The position numbers were made by a program, and so were the translations under genes. Source: Delftia tsuruhatensis (GTDB lineage: Bacteria > Pseudomonadota > Gammaproteobacteria > Burkholderiales > Burkholderiaceae_C). Taken from it: a stretch of DNA of 64,000 nucleotides. The stretch is from assembly GCF_903815225.1 (NCBI RefSeq), contig NZ_LR813084.1:1778501-1842500 (forward strand), given 5' to 3'. Below, piece after piece: positions 38,405 through 49,097 of this stretch; the stretch's first letter is position 1, and each line of letters opens with the position of its first letter. The notes beneath the pieces are model-generated. The model did not search any database. It was not told the DNA's origin and saw nothing but the letters and a program-made list of their open reading frames with translations.

Positions 38405-39529
38405 ATGAATACCAATTTGCTAGATTTTGATCTCGACGGACTGGCCGCATATTGCGAGCAGCTCGGCGAGAAGCGTTTCCGCGCAACGCAGCTGTTTCGC
38501 TGGATCCACCAGCGTGGCGCCAGCGACTTCGACCAGATGAGCGACCTGGCCAAGTCCCTGCGCGAAAAGCTCAAGGCGCGAGCCCACATCACGGCCTTGC
38601 CGGTGCTGACCGAGCATGTGTCCGCCGATGGAACGGTCAAGTGGCTGTTCGACGTGGGCGACGGCAATGCCGTCGAATCCGTTTTCATTCCCGAGGATGA
38701 TCGTGGCACGCTGTGCGTGTCGTCCCAGGCCGGCTGTGCCGTGGGTTGCCGTTTTTGTTCCACGGGCCACCAGGGTTTCAGCCGCAACCTGGGCACGGGC
38801 GAGATCCTGGCCCAGCTCTGGTATGCGGAGCATGCGCTGCGCAAGCGCCTGGGCACGGGCAGCGAGCGCGTCATCTCCAACGTGGTGATGATGGGCATGG
38901 GCGAGCCGCTGCAGAACTACACGGCCCTGGTGCCGGCGTTGCGCGTGATGCTGGACGACCATGGCTATGGCCTGTCGCGCCGCCGCGTGACGGTCTCCAC
39001 CTCGGGCGTGGTGCCCATGATGGACCGGCTGTCCCAGGATTGCGCCGTGGCGCTGGCTGTGTCGCTGCATGCGCCCAATGACGAACTGCGCGATCCACTG
39101 GTGCCGCTGAACCGCAAGTATCCGATCCGCGAACTGCTCGATGCCTGCGAGCGATACCTGCAATTCGCGCCGCGTGACTTCATCACGTTCGAATATTGCA
39201 TGCTCGATGGCGTCAATGACCAGCCCGAGCATGCACGCCAACTGATAGAGTTGGTCCGCGCGCGTGGCGACGGCCGCAGCTGGTGCAAGTTCAACCTGAT
39301 CCCGTTCAACCCCTTTCCGGCTTCCGGGTTGCTGCGCTCACCCGCGGCACGGGTGACGGAATTCGCCAGCCTGCTGAGCAATGCCGGCATCGTGACCACG
39401 GTGCGCAAGACACGCGGCGACGACATCGACGCGGCCTGCGGCCAGCTGGCTGGTGATGTCAAGGACCGTACGCGCGCTGCCGAGCGCATGGCAAGGCAGC
39501 GCACCATCGTTCTCAAGCAGATGCCTTGA
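38405..39529 (+). CDS. rlmN: 23S rRNA/tRNA adenine-C2 methyltransferase, radical SAM
   Basis: A 374-residue radical SAM enzyme. The iron-sulfur cysteines are Cys111, Cys115 and Cys118 ([12 protein letters not shown]). GMGEPLQN and the C-terminal catalytic cysteine (DIDAACGQL) are also present. It methylates A2503 in 23S rRNA and A37 in some tRNAs. Its position before pilW-rodZ-ispG is the conserved one. Confidence 0.97.
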   Translation: MNTNLLDFDLDGLAAYCEQLGEKRFRATQLFRWIHQRGASDFDQMSDLAKSLREKLKARAHITALPVLTEHVSADGTVKWLFDVGDGNAVESVFIPEDDRGTLCVSSQAGCAVGCRFCSTGHQGFSRNLGTGEILAQLWYAEHALRKRLGTGSERVISNVVMMGMGEPLQNYTALVPALRVMLDDHGYGLSRRRVTVSTSGVVPMMDRLSQDCAVALAVSLHAPNDELRDPLVPLNRKYPIRELLDACERYLQFAPRDFITFEYCMLDGVNDQPEHARQLIELVRARGDGRSWCKFNLIPFNPFPASGLLRSPAARVTEFASLLSNAGIVTTVRKTRGDDIDAACGQLAGDVKDRTRAAERMARQRTIVLKQMP

Positions 39530-39577
39530 GAGGACCTGGAGCGTGCAGGGCACGCCCAACGGAACAAAGGACAGTTC

Positions 39578-40438
39578 ATGAAGTCAGTGGCTCGGCAGCT
39601 GCGAACGGGGGATGTGGGTGGATACATGCTCTGGGCCGTACCCGTGCTGGTTCTTGCCTTGGCGGGCTGTGCCAGCAAGCAGTCCCAGGTTTCTCCGGCG
39701 ACTTCGGGTGCCAGCAACGCTTCTTCCGTCTCCAACGCGCCGATGGCCTCGGCCGCAGAGGCCGACCCCCGCCGCCGGGCAGCGATCCGCCTGGAGCTGG
39801 CGGCTTCCTACTTTCAGGCCGGCCGCATCGATGTGGCCCTGGAGGAGGTGAACCAGGCGCTGGCCTCGGACCCCGGGTCGGCCGATGGCTATGGCCTGCT
39901 GGGACTGATCTACATGCGCAACCAGGATTGGGAGCAGGCGGATGCCAGCCTGCGCAAGGCCGTCGCTCTGCGCCCCCAGGATGGCGATCTGCTGCACAAC
40001 TACGGCTGGCTGCTGTGCCAGCGCAAGCAGTACGCGGAAGCCCAGCAATGGCTGGACAAGGCCCTGGTCCAGCCCGGCTACCTGGAGCGCCCCAAGACCT
40101 GGATGGCCAAGGGCCTGTGCCTGCAGCAGGCCGGCCTGCTGCCCGATGCCCAACAGGCGCTGCTCAAGGGCTACGAGCTCGATCCCGGCAATCCCGTCAT
40201 CGCCTACCACCTGAGCAATGTGATGCTGCAAGCAGGCGACGCCCGGCGGGCGCAGTTCTACATCCGCCGCCTGAACGGCAGCCCCCAGTCCAATGCGGAA
40301 AGCCTGTGGCTGGGTATCAAGATAGAGAGGGCGCTGCAGCAATCTGCGGCGATGCGGCAGCTGGCGGACCAGCTGCACCAGCGCTTCCCGGAGTCCCGCC
40401 AATGGCTGGCCTACGAGCGTGGAGCATTCAATGAGTGA
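39578..40438 (+). CDS. pilW: Type IV pilus assembly lipoprotein PilW/PilF, TPR
   Basis: A 286-residue lipoprotein (LVLALAGC, Cys31) with TPR repeats at about 65-215 (ASYFQAGRIDVALEEVNQAL, GLLGLIYMRNQDWEQAD). It acts as pilotin for the outer-membrane secretin PilQ. The start lies close to the rlmN end (48 bases), and the end overlaps the RodZ gene. Confidence 0.9.
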   Translation: MKSVARQLRTGDVGGYMLWAVPVLVLALAGCASKQSQVSPATSGASNASSVSNAPMASAAEADPRRRAAIRLELAASYFQAGRIDVALEEVNQALASDPGSADGYGLLGLIYMRNQDWEQADASLRKAVALRPQDGDLLHNYGWLLCQRKQYAEAQQWLDKALVQPGYLERPKTWMAKGLCLQQAGLLPDAQQALLKGYELDPGNPVIAYHLSNVMLQAGDARRAQFYIRRLNGSPQSNAESLWLGIKIERALQQSAAMRQLADQLHQRFPESRQWLAYERGAFNE

Positions 40439-41372
40439 GGTGTCGGCGGTGCATGACGAAACAGGTACGCAAGGCGAGAACGCACAAACTTCAGTGACGG
40501 CGGGCATGCTGCTGCGCCAGGCGCGCGAGGCGGCGGGCCTGTCTCTGGCAGGTCTGGCGGCCGCGCTCAAGGTCCCGGCTCCCAAGCTGGAGGCGCTGGA
40601 GGCGGATGACCATGCCGCATTCCAGGACCATGTCTTCATGCGGGCCCTGGCCCAGAGCATCTGCCGCACCCTGCGCATGGATTCCGCGCAGGTGCTGGCG
40701 TTGCTGCCGCGCACCCAGCTCAAGAGTCTGGCCGACGACCGGGGCGGCATCAACGCCACGTTCAAGGAACGCTCCTTCAAGGCGGCCGGTACGCCGCTGG
40801 GCCGTGAAAACGGCTCGCGCAAGGTCGCCATCATCGTGCTGCTGCTGCTGGCCGCCGCCGCCGCCGTGTACTTCCTGCCCAAGCAGGAAGGCGATGCCGA
40901 GGAGGCGCGCACGGACTCCTCCAATGCCGTGGCCCTCGTGCCGCCGGCGGCTGTCGTATCCGAACCCGCGGCCGCGCAGGAGCCCGTCGCTCCCCAGGCC
41001 GCAGCGTCGGCCGAGGCGCCCGCTGCGGCGCCGGAGCTCGCCGCTGTACCGGCGCCGGCGGGGAGCGTGGAGCCGGCTGCCACAGCCGTGCCCGCGCCAT
41101 CCGCAGAGGTGGCCGCTGCCACGGCCCAAACGCCTGGTGGTGTGCTGGTCATGAAGGCCAGCGCACAATCGTGGGTGCAGGTCAAGGATGCCAATGGCCG
41201 CGTGGTGCTGCAAAAGACGCTGGAGGCTGGCGAGACCGTCAGCGCCGATGGGGCGCCGCCGCTGTCGGTCATCGTCGGGAACGCCAGCGGTACCGAAGTG
41301 CGCGTGCGTGGCGAACTGCTGGAAGTGGCCAGGACCACCCGCGACAACGTAGCCCGCTTTGAGGTGAAGTGA
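40431..41372 (+). CDS. RodZ-like helix-turn-helix membrane protein
   Basis: A 313-residue protein. The HTH domain at about 25-95 ([20 protein letters not shown]) is of the Xre/RodZ type, followed by a membrane helix at about 135-153 ([20 protein letters not shown]). A periplasmic Ala/Pro/Glu-rich linker leads to a C-terminal beta-domain (DUF4115-like; [20 protein letters not shown]). RodZ links MreB to cell-wall synthesis. The ATG at 40431 has GGAG 7 bases upstream, so it is chosen over GTG at 40419; both overlap the end of pilW. It overlaps ispG by 4 bases. Placement before ispG is conserved. Confidence 0.85.
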   Translation: MSEVSAVHDETGTQGENAQTSVTAGMLLRQAREAAGLSLAGLAAALKVPAPKLEALEADDHAAFQDHVFMRALAQSICRTLRMDSAQVLALLPRTQLKSLADDRGGINATFKERSFKAAGTPLGRENGSRKVAIIVLLLLAAAAAVYFLPKQEGDAEEARTDSSNAVALVPPAAVVSEPAAAQEPVAPQAAASAEAPAAAPELAAVPAPAGSVEPAATAVPAPSAEVAAATAQTPGGVLVMKASAQSWVQVKDANGRVVLQKTLEAGETVSADGAPPLSVIVGNASGTEVRVRGELLEVARTTRDNVARFEVK

Positions 41373-42655
41373 CAGTGCAAGATTTTTCCTCCACGCAGCA
41401 GCCGATCGCGATCTCCTCGCCGCTGCCGCGCAAGTCCCGCCAGGCCCGCGTGGTCTGGCGCAACAACGTCGTCACGGTGGGCGGCGATGCGCCCGTGCGC
41501 GTGCAGTCCATGACCAACACCGACACGGTGGACGCGGTCGAGACGGCCATCCAGGTGCGCCAGCTGGCCCAGGCCGGCTCGGAGATGGTGCGCATCACCG
41601 TCAACACGCCCGAGGCCGCGGCCGCCGTGCCCTACATCCGCGAGCAGCTCGACCGCATGGGCGAGTACGTGCCCCTGGTCGGTGACTTCCACTACAACGG
41701 CCACCGCCTGCTGACCGATTACCCGGCCTGCGCCGAGGCATTGTCCAAATACCGCATCAACCCCGGCAACGTCGGCAAGGGCGACAAGAAGGACAGGCAG
41801 TTCGGCCAGATGATCGAGGCGGCGGCACGGTATGACAAGGCCGTGCGCATCGGCGTCAACTGGGGCTCGCTGGACCAGGAGCTGATGGCACGCCTCATGG
41901 ACGAGAACTCGCGCCGTGCCCAGCCCTGGGACACGCGCCAGGTCATGTTCGAGGCATTGATCTCCTCGGCCGTCGACTCCGCGCGGCTGGCCGAATCCAT
42001 GGGCCTGAACGGAGACAACATCATCCTGTCGTGCAAGGTCAGCGGCGTGCAGGACCTGATCTCGGTCTATCGGGCGCTGGCGCAGCGCTGCGACTATGCG
42101 CTGCACCTGGGTCTGACCGAGGCCGGCATGGGTACCAAGGGCACGGTGGCCTCGGCCGCCGCGCTGTCGGTACTGCTGCAGGAGGGCATCGGCGACACCA
42201 TCCGCGTGTCGCTCACGCCCCAGCCCGGCGAGGCGCGGACCCAGGAAGTGGTGGTCGCCTCCGAGATCCTGCAAGCCCTGGGCCTGCGCATCTTCGTGCC
42301 CAGCGTCACGGCTTGCCCGGGCTGCGGGCGCACGACCAGCACCACCTTCCAGGAACTGGCCAAGCAGATCGATGACTACCTGCGTGGTCAGATGCCGCTG
42401 TGGCGCATGAAGTATCCAGGGGTGGAGGCCATGAAGGTCGCCGTGATGGGATGCATCGTCAACGGCCCTGGCGAGAGCAAGCACGCCAACATCGGCATCA
42501 GCCTGCCCGGCACGGGGGAGGCGCCCGCCGCGCCCGTCTACATCGACGGCGAGAAAGCCATGACGCTGCGCGGCGAGCGCATTGCCGAAGAGTTCCAGGT
42601 CCTGGTCGAGGACTATGTGGCGCGCACTTATGGCGCCACCGCCGCGTCCGCCTGA
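41369..42655 (+). CDS. ispG: (E)-4-hydroxy-3-methylbut-2-enyl diphosphate synthase
   Basis: A 428-residue enzyme of the MEP isoprenoid pathway. It has the N-terminal TIM-barrel motif [11 protein letters not shown] and the C-terminal [4Fe-4S] cysteines in TACPGCGR and [11 protein letters not shown]. It converts MEcPP to HMBPP. The start is GTG, overlapping the upstream stop (GTGA). Length is above E. coli (372) because of inserts in the catalytic half, as usual in betaproteobacteria. Confidence 0.97.
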   Translation: MTVQDFSSTQQPIAISSPLPRKSRQARVVWRNNVVTVGGDAPVRVQSMTNTDTVDAVETAIQVRQLAQAGSEMVRITVNTPEAAAAVPYIREQLDRMGEYVPLVGDFHYNGHRLLTDYPACAEALSKYRINPGNVGKGDKKDRQFGQMIEAAARYDKAVRIGVNWGSLDQELMARLMDENSRRAQPWDTRQVMFEALISSAVDSARLAESMGLNGDNIILSCKVSGVQDLISVYRALAQRCDYALHLGLTEAGMGTKGTVASAAALSVLLQEGIGDTIRVSLTPQPGEARTQEVVVASEILQALGLRIFVPSVTACPGCGRTTSTTFQELAKQIDDYLRGQMPLWRMKYPGVEAMKVAVMGCIVNGPGESKHANIGISLPGTGEAPAAPVYIDGEKAMTLRGERIAEEFQVLVEDYVARTYGATAASA

Positions 42656-42803
42656 GTGGCGGCGCCGGACATTGCAGTTATTGCAAAATAGATAGCGCAC
42701 CACGCCGTGTTTCAAAGGTTTTCATGCGGTGTGTGCATTGAAAACCTTGAGCAAAAAAGCGTGTCCGGCGCCTGATTCCGAGCATCCATCGAACGAGAAA
42801 AAC

Positions 42804-44099
42804 GTGGCCAAACCCGAAAAACTCTCCGCCGTCAAAGGCATGAACGACATTCTTCCCGCCGAGTCCGCCCGCTGGGAATGGCTGGAAGCGCAGGTGCGCG
42901 AATTGATGGCGCGCTTTGCCTACCGCAATGTGCGCACGCCCATCGTCGAGCATACGCAGCTGTTCGTGCGCGGCATCGGCGAGGTGACCGACATCGTCGA
43001 AAAGGAGATGTACTCCTTCGAGGACCGGCTCAATGGCGAGCACCTGACGCTGCGCCCCGAGGGCACGGCCAGTCTGGTGCGTGCCACCATCGAGAACAAT
43101 CTGCTGTACGACGGCGGCAAGCGCATGTGGTACATGGGGCCCATGTTCCGCCATGAGCGCCCGCAGCGCGGCCGCTACCGCCAGTTCCACCAGATCGGCG
43201 CCGAGGCCCTGGGTTTCGCCGGCCCCGACGTGGATGCCGAGCTCATCATGCTGGCGATTTCCCTGTGGAAGCAGCTGGGCCTGACCCAGTGGCGCCTGGA
43301 GATCAACAGCCTGGGCCAGCCCGAGGAGCGCAAGGCCCACCGCGAGGCCCTGATCGCCTACCTGGAGCAGCACCAGGACGTGATGGACGAGGAGGCCAGG
43401 CGCCGCATGTACAGCAACCCGCTGCGCGTGCTGGACACCAAGAACCCCGCCATGCAGGAAATGGTCAACGGCGCGCCGCGCCTGCTGGACTTCCTGGGCG
43501 AGGCCTCGCTGGCCCACTTCGACGGACTCAAGGCCATCCTGGACGCCAACGGCGTGCCCTGGACCGTGAACCCGCGCCTGGTGCGCGGCCTGGACTACTA
43601 CAACCTGACGGTGTTCGAGTTCGTCACCGACCTGCTGGGCTCGCAGGGCACGATCTGCGCGGGCGGCCGCTACGACTATCTGATCGAGCAGGTCGGAGGC
43701 AAGAGCGCGCCGGCCGTCGGCTGGGCCCTGGGCGTGGAGCGCGTGCTCGAACTCGTCAAGGAACTGGGCACGGACATCCCCGCGCCCACCTTGCATGCCT
43801 ACGCCATCGTGCCCGATGCATCGGCCATGCCGGTGGCGCTGCGCACGCTGCAACAGCTGCGTGAAGCCGGCGTGCGGGTACAGATGCACGCCGCCGGTGC
43901 AGAAGGCATGGGCAGCATGAAGTCCCAGTTCAAGAAGGCCGATGCCAGCGGCGCGCATTTCGCGCTGATCTTCGGGGCCGACGAACTCCAGCAGGGCCTG
44001 GTCACCGTCAAGTCGCTGCGCGATGGCGCAGGCCAGCAGGTGCAGCAAGCCCTGGCCGATGCGGCCCAATGGGCCGCCACCCTACAATCGGCGGCCTGA
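42804..44099 (+). CDS. hisS: Histidine-tRNA ligase
   Basis: A 431-residue class II synthetase. The N-terminal [15 protein letters not shown] matches the family and gives the GTG start; an upstream GTG at 42729 would add 25 unconserved residues. Motif 2 is [16 protein letters not shown], and the histidine-specific motifs [14 protein letters not shown] and YDYLIEQ are visible. A CCTACAATC core at its 3' end (44081) probably serves yfgM. The paralogue hisZ lies downstream at 51593. Confidence 0.97.
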   Translation: MAKPEKLSAVKGMNDILPAESARWEWLEAQVRELMARFAYRNVRTPIVEHTQLFVRGIGEVTDIVEKEMYSFEDRLNGEHLTLRPEGTASLVRATIENNLLYDGGKRMWYMGPMFRHERPQRGRYRQFHQIGAEALGFAGPDVDAELIMLAISLWKQLGLTQWRLEINSLGQPEERKAHREALIAYLEQHQDVMDEEARRRMYSNPLRVLDTKNPAMQEMVNGAPRLLDFLGEASLAHFDGLKAILDANGVPWTVNPRLVRGLDYYNLTVFEFVTDLLGSQGTICAGGRYDYLIEQVGGKSAPAVGWALGVERVLELVKELGTDIPAPTLHAYAIVPDASAMPVALRTLQQLREAGVRVQMHAAGAEGMGSMKSQFKKADASGAHFALIFGADELQQGLVTVKSLRDGAGQQVQQALADAAQWAATLQSAA

Positions 44100-44166
44100 T
44101 CCGCGCAGGCAGCTTTCCAAGCCACCGCTTCGGCGACCTCCATACATAAAGCGACACAGACGATCC

Positions 44167-44850
44167 ATGGCAAACCATTTCGATCTCGAAGAACAAGAGC
44201 AGATAGAGCAGCTCAAGCATTTCTGGAATACCTGGGGCACGCTGATCACCGGCGTGCTGGTGGTGGTGTTTGTCGGCTTTGCCGGCTGGAATGGCTACCA
44301 GTACTGGGAAAAGCGCCAGGCCACGCAGGCCGCTGCCCTGTCGCACGCCGTCGATGTGGCGCTTGCAAGCAAGGACTCGGCCCGTGCGGGCCAGGCCTTT
44401 GCCGACCTCAAGGATAAATATGCCGGTACCACGCAGGCGGCCCAGGCCGGGCTGCTGCTGGCCAAGGCGGCCGTGGACGAAGGCAGGCTCGATGACGCCA
44501 AGGCTGCCCTGGCCTGGGTGGCCGACAAGGGCGACGATGGCTACAAGGCCCTTGCCAAGCTGCGCCTGAGCGCCGTGCTGGAGCAGCAACATCAGTACGA
44601 CGAAGCGCTCAAGGCGCTGGAAGGCAGCATGCCCGAATCCTTTGCAGGCATCGTGGCCGACCGCCGTGGCGACATCTACGCGGCCCAGGACAAGCGCGCC
44701 GAAGCCGTCGAGCAGTACCAGCGCGCCCATGCGGCCATGGAAAAGGGCGTCGACTACGCGCGCCTGATCGAGTTCAAGCTCAACGCCCTGGGCGCTGAGC
44801 CCACCGTGCTGGCGCAGGCCAGGACGTCGACCTCGGAGAAGCAACCTTGA
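44167..44850 (+). CDS. yfgM: YfgM-like TPR membrane protein
   Basis: A 227-residue protein with one N-terminal membrane helix at about 23-45 (TLITGVLVVVFVGFAGW) and a periplasmic TPR domain. YfgM of E. coli binds PpiD and SecYEG and helps periplasmic folding. The start MANHFDLEEQEQIEQLKHFW is the family consensus. Its TGA overlaps the bamB TTG start. TACAAT at 44083-44088 is a candidate -10. Confidence 0.88.
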   Translation: MANHFDLEEQEQIEQLKHFWNTWGTLITGVLVVVFVGFAGWNGYQYWEKRQATQAAALSHAVDVALASKDSARAGQAFADLKDKYAGTTQAAQAGLLLAKAAVDEGRLDDAKAALAWVADKGDDGYKALAKLRLSAVLEQQHQYDEALKALEGSMPESFAGIVADRRGDIYAAQDKRAEAVEQYQRAHAAMEKGVDYARLIEFKLNALGAEPTVLAQARTSTSEKQP

Positions 44851-46028
44851 AAACTTCGGCTGATCAACTGATTGCGATCGCCCGCCCGCGTGGCGTGGCG
44901 CGCTGGATGGCGCTGGGCCTGCTGGCCGGCGCCCTGGGCGGCTGCTCCACGGTGTCCTCGTGGTTCAGCAGCGACACCAAGCCCAAGCCCCAGGAATTGG
45001 GCCCCAACCCGGGCCTGCTGGCCGTGCACCAGGCGTGGACGGCCAAGCTGGGCGCGGAAGTGCCGCTGGCCACCGATATCCACGTCCAGGGCGACACGCT
45101 GCTGATCGCAGCCAAGGACGGCAGCATCACTGCCCTGGATGCGCGCAACGGCAGCCAGCTGTCTCGCTTCGTGGTCGGCGAGCCGCTGACCGCAGGCGTG
45201 GGCGGCGATGCCCAGCGCCAGGCCGTGCTCACGCGCAGCAACCAGGTCATCGTCTTCGAGCAGGGCAGGCAGCTGTGGAAGCAGCCGCTGCCCGCCGCTG
45301 CCTATACGCCGCCGCTGGTGGCCGGTGGTCGCGTCTTCGTGCTGGCGGCCGACCGCTCGCTGGCAGCCTTCGATGCCGCCAATGGCCGCAAGCTGTGGAC
45401 CACCCAGCGTCCTGGCGAGCCGCTGGTGTTGCGCCAGCCCGGCGTGCTGATGGCCGTGGGCAATACCCTGGTGGCCGGCCTGTCGGGTCGCATGGTCGGG
45501 ATCGACCCCGACACCGGCGCGGTGCGCTGGGAGGCCCCGCTGGCCAGCCCGCGTGGCACGAATGACGTGGAGCGCCTGGTGGACCTCGTGGGCCGGGTCA
45601 GCCGTGTCGGCGACAGCGTGTGCGCAAGGGCCTTCCAGGCCAGCGTGGGCTGCGTGGACACCCAGAATGCATCGGTGCGCTGGACCCAGCCATCCAAGGG
45701 GGCGGACGGCATCGATGGCGATGCCGATGCCGTTTTCGGCGCTGAAAGCAATGGCACCGTGCAGGCCTGGCGCCGTGGCGATGGCTCGCGCCTGTGGTCC
45801 ATCGACCAGCTCCAGCACCGACGCCTGACGGCGCCGCTGATGCTGGGCCGTTCGGTGGTTTTCGGTGATGACTATGGCGTGGTGCACCTGCTGTCCAAGA
45901 CGGATGGACAGGCGCTGGCGCGTCTGAAGACGGACGACTCCGGCCTGGCCTCGGCCCCGGTGGCGGCCGCCAATACGCTGGTGGTGGTGAGCCGCAGCGG
46001 AACTGTGTACGGCTTCCGGCCGGATTGA
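44847..46028 (+). CDS. bamB: Outer-membrane assembly lipoprotein BamB
   Basis: A 393-residue lipoprotein (LLAGALGGC, Cys33) with an eight-bladed beta-propeller of PQQ-like repeats (ITALDARNG, SLAAFDAANGRKLWTTQ, GIDPDTGAVRWEA). BamB helps BamA fold barrel proteins. The start is TTG, with GGAGA upstream, overlapping the yfgM stop. It is followed by der, 15 bases on, a conserved arrangement. Confidence 0.93.
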   Translation: MKTSADQLIAIARPRGVARWMALGLLAGALGGCSTVSSWFSSDTKPKPQELGPNPGLLAVHQAWTAKLGAEVPLATDIHVQGDTLLIAAKDGSITALDARNGSQLSRFVVGEPLTAGVGGDAQRQAVLTRSNQVIVFEQGRQLWKQPLPAAAYTPPLVAGGRVFVLAADRSLAAFDAANGRKLWTTQRPGEPLVLRQPGVLMAVGNTLVAGLSGRMVGIDPDTGAVRWEAPLASPRGTNDVERLVDLVGRVSRVGDSVCARAFQASVGCVDTQNASVRWTQPSKGADGIDGDADAVFGAESNGTVQAWRRGDGSRLWSIDQLQHRRLTAPLMLGRSVVFGDDYGVVHLLSKTDGQALARLKTDDSGLASAPVAAANTLVVVSRSGTVYGFRPD

Positions 46029-46043
46029 TAGGTATTTTCGGGA

Positions 46044-47390
46044 ATGAAGCCAGTTATTGCCCTGGTAGGGCGACCCAATGTGGGCAAATCGACGCTGTTC
46101 AATCGGCTGACCAAGTCGAGGGATGCAATCGTCGCGGATTTCGCGGGCCTCACGCGTGACCGCCACTATGGACAGGGCCGCCAGGGCAAGCACGAGTACA
46201 TCGTGATCGACACTGGCGGTTTCGAGCCTGACGCGTCCAGCGGCATCTTCAAGGAGATGGCGCGCCAGACCCAGCAGGCCGTGGCCGAGGCCGACGTGGT
46301 GGTCTTCGTCGTCGATGCGCGCCTGGGCATGTCCGCCCAGGACCATGACATTGCCAAGTATCTGCGCCGTCTGGGCAAGCCTTGCGTGCTCGTGGCCAAC
46401 AAGGCCGAGGGCATGAAGGAAGGCGTTCAACTGACCGAGTTCTACGAACTGGGCCTGGGTGACGTCCTGCCCGTATCGGCGGCGCACGGGCAAGGGGTGC
46501 GCGGCCTGATCGACCTCGCGCTGGGGCAGCTGAATCTGCCCGAGCCCGAGGAGGACGACCCCTTCGCGGATGTGGGCCAGAAACCCATCCGCCTGACCGT
46601 CGCCGGGCGTCCCAACGTGGGCAAGTCCACGCTGATCAACACCTGGCTGGGCGAGGAGCGCCTGGTGGCCTTCGACATGCCTGGCACCACGCGCGATGCG
46701 ATCTCCGTGCCCTTCGAGCGCGCCGGCCAGAAGTTCGAGCTCATCGACACGGCGGGCCTGCGTCGCAAGGGCAGGGTGTTCGAGGCCATCGAGAAGTTCT
46801 CCGTGGTCAAGACGCTGCAGGCGATCGAAAGTGCCAACGTGGTGCTGCTGCTCATCGATGCCACGCAGGGCGTGACCGACCAGGATGCGCACATTGCCGG
46901 CTACGTGCTCGAAAGCGGCCGCGCCGTGGTGCTGGCCGTGAACAAATGGGATGCGGTCGACGACTACCAGCGCCAGATGCTGGAGCGCTCGATCGAGACG
47001 CGTCTGTCCTTTCTCAAGTTCGCGCCGCTGCATTTCATCTCGGCCGAGAAGCGCCAGGGCCTGGGCCCGCTGTGGAACTCCATCATCCAGGCGCACAAGG
47101 CCGCGACCTGCAAGATGCCCACGCCGGTGCTCACGCGCCTGCTGATGGAGGCCGTGCAGTTCCAGACACCCAAGAAGGTCGGCATCTACCGTCCCAAGAT
47201 GCGCTATGCCCACCAGGGTGGCATGAACCCGCCGGTCATCGTCATACATGGCAACTCGCTCGAGCATGTGACGGAGGCCTACAAGCGCTTCCTCGAAGGG
47301 CGTTTCCGAAAGGAATTCAATTTGGTCGGCACGCCGTTGCGGATCGAGTTGAAAACCTCTCATAATCCCTTCGCCGACAAGGACAAGTGA
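46044..47390 (+). CDS. der: Ribosome biogenesis GTPase Der
   Basis: A 448-residue protein with two tandem G domains, each with a P-loop GRPNVGKS(T) (about 8-16 and 190-198) and switch motifs (DTGGFE, DTAGLR), and a C-terminal KH-like domain. It is needed for 50S subunit maturation. Length and order are typical. hfq begins 102 bases later. Confidence 0.98.
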   Translation: MKPVIALVGRPNVGKSTLFNRLTKSRDAIVADFAGLTRDRHYGQGRQGKHEYIVIDTGGFEPDASSGIFKEMARQTQQAVAEADVVVFVVDARLGMSAQDHDIAKYLRRLGKPCVLVANKAEGMKEGVQLTEFYELGLGDVLPVSAAHGQGVRGLIDLALGQLNLPEPEEDDPFADVGQKPIRLTVAGRPNVGKSTLINTWLGEERLVAFDMPGTTRDAISVPFERAGQKFELIDTAGLRRKGRVFEAIEKFSVVKTLQAIESANVVLLLIDATQGVTDQDAHIAGYVLESGRAVVLAVNKWDAVDDYQRQMLERSIETRLSFLKFAPLHFISAEKRQGLGPLWNSIIQAHKAATCKMPTPVLTRLLMEAVQFQTPKKVGIYRPKMRYAHQGGMNPPVIVIHGNSLEHVTEAYKRFLEGRFRKEFNLVGTPLRIELKTSHNPFADKDK

Positions 47391-47492
47391 CAAGCCATGG
47401 TGCTTAGGGGAAAACCCTGTGCAGACAAGGGCCCCAAAACACTGTGGTAAGGTGTCGGTTTACAACAACACTCTTCGAACACGGAGAATATC

Positions 47493-47744
47493 GTGAGCAA
47501 CAAAGGCCAACTCCTCCAAGACCCGTTCCTGAACGCGCTGCGCCGCGAACATGTGCCGGTGTCCATCTACCTCGTCAACGGCATCAAGCTGCAAGGCCAG
47601 ATCGAATCCTTCGACCAGTATGTGGTGCTGCTGCGCAACACCGTGACCCAGATGGTGTACAAGCACGCCATCTCCACCATCGTTCCCGGCCGCGCCGTGA
47701 ACTTCTCCACGGCCGAAGCTGCCGGCAGCGACGCCAGCGCTTGA
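47493..47744 (+). CDS. hfq: RNA chaperone Hfq
   Basis: An 83-residue Sm-like protein with a GTG start. The Sm1 motif [19 protein letters not shown] and Sm2 motif YKHAISTI are complete, with Gln8-like residues ([10 protein letters not shown]) for RNA binding. The C-terminal tail is short, as in betaproteobacteria. Hfq hexamers pair small RNAs with messages, relevant to the candidate small RNA at 19142-19314. Confidence 0.98.
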   Translation: MSNKGQLLQDPFLNALRREHVPVSIYLVNGIKLQGQIESFDQYVVLLRNTVTQMVYKHAISTIVPGRAVNFSTAEAAGSDASA

Positions 47745-47763
47745 GCCCGCGGCGCCCCGACGA

Positions 47764-47811
47764 CTCCCCGCACCGCCGGGGAGCTTCCTCACCCTTCGGG
47801 AGAGGCTTTTC
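47764..47811 (+). promoter_or_regulatory. Tandem hairpins between hfq and hflX that cover the hflX ribosome site
   Basis: The first stem is CTCCCCG/CGGGGAG (47764-47783). The second, CCTC-A-CCC/GGG-A-GAGG (47787-47805), has the GGGAGAGG ribosome site of hflX in its 3' arm and is followed by CTTTTCTT. It can act both as a weak terminator of hfq and as a block on hflX translation. Confidence 0.5.
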
Positions 47812-49026
47812 TTGAGTTCAGAATCCTTTGACCGGACCACGCCAACGCCAGTTCTGCTGGTGGGCGTGGATTTCGGCTTTCCCCATTTCGATGGCGAGCT
47901 CGAAGAGCTGGGCCTTCTGGCTGGAACCGCCGGCCTGCGCCCGGTCGCCCGGCTGACCTGCAAGCGCAAGGTGCCCGATGCGGCGCTGTTCGTGGGCAGC
48001 GGCAAGGCCGACGAGATCCGCATGCTGGCCCAGATGCATGGCGCCACCGAGGTGCTGTTCGACCAGGCGCTGAGCCCGGCCCAGCAACGCAACCTGGAAC
48101 GCCATCTGCAGATGCCGGTCAACGACCGCACGCTGCTGATCCTGGAGATCTTCGCGCAGCGCGCGCGCAGCCATGAGGGCAAGCTGCAGGTGGAGTTGGC
48201 GCGGCTGCAATACGTGGCCACGCGCCTCGTACGGCGCTGGACCCACCTGGAGAGGCAGATGGGCGGCATCGGCGGACGCGGCGGTCCCGGTGAAAAGCAG
48301 ATCGAACTGGACCGCCGCATGATCGACGAGTCGATCAAGCGCACCAAGGAGCGGCTGCAGAAAGTCAAGAAGCAGCGCGCCACGCAGCGGCGCCGGCGCG
48401 AGCGCCATGGCATCTTCAACGTCTCCCTGGTCGGCTACACCAACGCGGGCAAGTCCACGCTGTTCAACGCGCTGGTCAAGGCGCGCGCCTATGCGGCCGA
48501 CCAGCTGTTCGCCACGCTGGACACGACCACGCGCCAGCTGTACCTGACCGAGGCCCAGCAATCGGTATCCCTGTCTGATACCGTGGGCTTCATCCGCGAC
48601 CTGCCGCACGGCCTGGTCGATGCATTCCAGGCCACGCTGCAGGAAGCGATCGATGCCGATCTGCTGCTGCACGTGGTCGATGCCTCCAACCCGAATTTCC
48701 CGGAACAAATCCAACAAGTCCAGAAAGTTCTGGCGGAAATCGGTGCGCAGGAGGTGCCTCTGGTGCTGGTCTTCAACAAATTGGATGCCGTGGATCCCGA
48801 GCGGCGTCCGGCGCAGTTGCAGGATCAGTACGAGCTCGACGGACTGCCTGTTGCACGGGTGTTCGTCAGTGCCCGCTCCGGTGAAGGGCTGCCGCAGCTG
48901 CGGCAGTTGCTGGCCGAGCATGCGTTGCGAGCGGCAGCCGAGCATGCCCAGTCACACCCCGGCGGAGGGCAGGGCGAAGAAGAGGTGGATGGCGCGATGC
49001 CCCCTGGGCAGGACGCCGAATACTAG
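47812..49026 (+). CDS. hflX: GTPase HflX
   Basis: A 404-residue GTPase with a TTG start. An N-terminal HflX domain (GGRGGPGEKQIELDRR) is followed by a G domain with GYTNAGKST, DTVGFIRDLP and NKLD. HflX splits stalled ribosomes under stress. The C-terminal tail past about 380 is acidic and variable. It lies between hfq and hflK, the classical order. Confidence 0.96.
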   Translation: MSSESFDRTTPTPVLLVGVDFGFPHFDGELEELGLLAGTAGLRPVARLTCKRKVPDAALFVGSGKADEIRMLAQMHGATEVLFDQALSPAQQRNLERHLQMPVNDRTLLILEIFAQRARSHEGKLQVELARLQYVATRLVRRWTHLERQMGGIGGRGGPGEKQIELDRRMIDESIKRTKERLQKVKKQRATQRRRRERHGIFNVSLVGYTNAGKSTLFNALVKARAYAADQLFATLDTTTRQLYLTEAQQSVSLSDTVGFIRDLPHGLVDAFQATLQEAIDADLLLHVVDASNPNFPEQIQQVQKVLAEIGAQEVPLVLVFNKLDAVDPERRPAQLQDQYELDGLPVARVFVSARSGEGLPQLRQLLAEHALRAAAEHAQSHPGGGQGEEEVDGAMPPGQDAEY

Positions 49027-49097
49027 GGGCTAGCGCCCTGATTGGGCAAAATGCCGATTGGGTCCCTGTCTTTACCGAAGAAACCGAGACTTCTCGC

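Noticed and set aside
39584-42715. Minus-strand open frame of 1043 codons opposite pilW, rodZ and ispG
   Set aside because: Low-complexity shadow of conserved plus-strand genes.
44754-47393. Minus-strand open frame of 879 codons opposite bamB and der
   Set aside because: Shadow; no recognisable domains, and the plus-strand genes are certain.
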